Source of the DNA: Macrosoma leucophasiata
Taxonomy: Eukaryota > Arthropoda > Insecta > Lepidoptera > Hedylidae
DNA length: 64,000 nt
Assembly: GCA_036365455.1 (NCBI GenBank)
Contig: JAWQUS010000008.1
Location: 19,699,501 to 19,763,500, forward strand
Direction: 5' to 3'
Shown: positions 63,365 through 64,000 of the stretch, piece by piece
How positions within the stretch are numbered: position 1 is the first letter of the stretch
How the letters are laid out: each line of letters begins with the position of its first letter
Translations under genes and position numbers: made by a program
The notes under the pieces: generated by a model
Database searches by the model: none
Seen by the model: the letters and a program-made list of their open reading frames with translations, nothing else
Told to the model about the DNA's origin: nothing

Positions 63365-63650
63365 TTTTTTTTTGTTTTTATGTAATGGAGTAAGCAAGCT
63401 TGCAGTTCACATTGATGTTAAGTGATGACTGCAGTCTATACACACTCACACAAAGACCAAGGTCAAAATGCAGATGTGTTACCACTCCTGAGGCCCAAGG
63501 TGTTATGCCTCTGTGCCGGGAATTACAGGGCCGTACATTACCATCTGACCGGAACACGATAGTGCTGAACACTACCATTTAGAGGCAAGTATAATAATAA
63601 TGCGGTGGTGCCTACGCGCAAGCTCCGTCACTGGAGCTCTACCACCAGTA
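63365..63650 (-). repeat. Family F copy, full length
   Basis: T-rich start, ATGTAATGGAGTAAGCAAGC, all internal blocks and CTCTACCACCAGTAACC. It lacks about 8 bp in the GCCCGCGAG block. Confidence 0.9.
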
Positions 63651-63654
63651 ACCA

Positions 63655-64000
63655 GTTTTCTGAATAATCGATAAAATTTAGATTTTCTTTAATAACAATA
63701 CTATATTTCTGTTAAATTAAATTACGTATAGATAGACATCTGTGTAGATGGCCGCATAAGTAGTTTAGCTGTCATGATAAATCATTCTTGGGAGTGAATT
63801 CATTAGAATGTAAATTGTTCCATCGTTGGCGTTTTCATGAATCTTAATATTGTATTGGCCTGAGAGTAATTGAAATACTACAGAAGTTATAATTAGAAAA
63901 AGTACTTCCATTAACTCTTTAAATATAGTTTAATGTTGTTTTTTTATGTAAATAAATTTTGTTATACTTCTAGGATCTAGAAGATTGCCATTTTCTATGT
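63655..64000. other. Window end, intron sequence
   Basis: AT-rich. The last 26 bp follow a TACTTCTAG acceptor-like site and could start an exon, but the nine residues available do not give a secure match to the next PDE7 segment. Confidence 0.35.

Noticed and set aside
63970..64000. Possible start of the next PDE7 exon (acceptor TACTTCTAG, then nine residues DLEDCHFLC)
   Set aside because: The expected segment after LYR is N-x-S-V-L-E-N-H-H. Only L, E and one H coincide, three residues would be missing, and the window ends before the match can be tested.

Overview
The window is eukaryotic and almost certainly from a moth or butterfly. It is AT-rich, has spliced exons with long introns, and is packed with repeats of types I associate with Lepidoptera: tRNA-derived SINEs, non-LTR retrotransposon ends with short-repeat tails, foldback elements carrying a CTAGCTGTGCCCGCGACTTC-type end, mariner and hAT remnants, and CTGT/GACA tracts. 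Nothing looks prokaryotic: no operons, CRISPR array or ribosome binding sites.

One host gene is visible. Four plus-strand exons (3660-3841, 12248-12311, 52329-52525, 60285-60416) join in frame into about 190 residues of a cyclic nucleotide phosphodiesterase. The order, spacing and motifs match the PDE7 family (cAMP-specific 3',5'-phosphodiesterase): a YHN general-acid histidine, an HAAD metal-ligand motif and an [14 protein letters not shown] metal-binding motif. The gene continues beyond both window ends, since the first visible exon is preceded by a splice acceptor and the last third of the catalytic domain is missing. The introns are about 8.4, 40.0 and 7.8 kb. The first appears to use a GC-AG splice pair.

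Everything else recognisable is intronic or upstream repeat DNA. By position: 0-3.6 kb, a composite CTGT-type repeat, an LINE 3' end and a degenerate RTE-like LINE inside a foldback; 3.8-12.2 kb (intron 1), two large foldbacks, a Harbinger-like MITE with TTA target duplications, a hAT MITE and SINEs; 12.3-52.3 kb (intron 2), many copies of a fixed-length element of about 290 bp (called family F here), SINEs, a small tandem array near 16-17.4 kb, a hAT transposase remnant at 39.4-40.4 kb, and a 4.8 kb inverted-repeat structure at 44.45-49.29 kb; 52.5-60.3 kb (intron 3) and 60.4-64.0 kb, more of the same families plus another decayed RTE-like LINE.

The most informative structure is the inverted repeat at 44451-49287. 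Its right arm carries a 2,418 bp 5'-truncated LINE with an intact reverse-transcriptase reading frame. The left arm preserves the empty target site, so the insertion point and a 4 bp target duplication (GTGT) can be read directly. The insertion also fuses 62 codons of the target repeat in frame to the reverse transcriptase. I found no new enzymatic or defence system. The best leads are the PDE7 gene structure, the inverted repeat with its nested LINE, the fixed-end family F, and several near-perfect short hairpins. Family letters (F, P, Q, R, M, S1-S5, T, D) are labels used only in this annotation.
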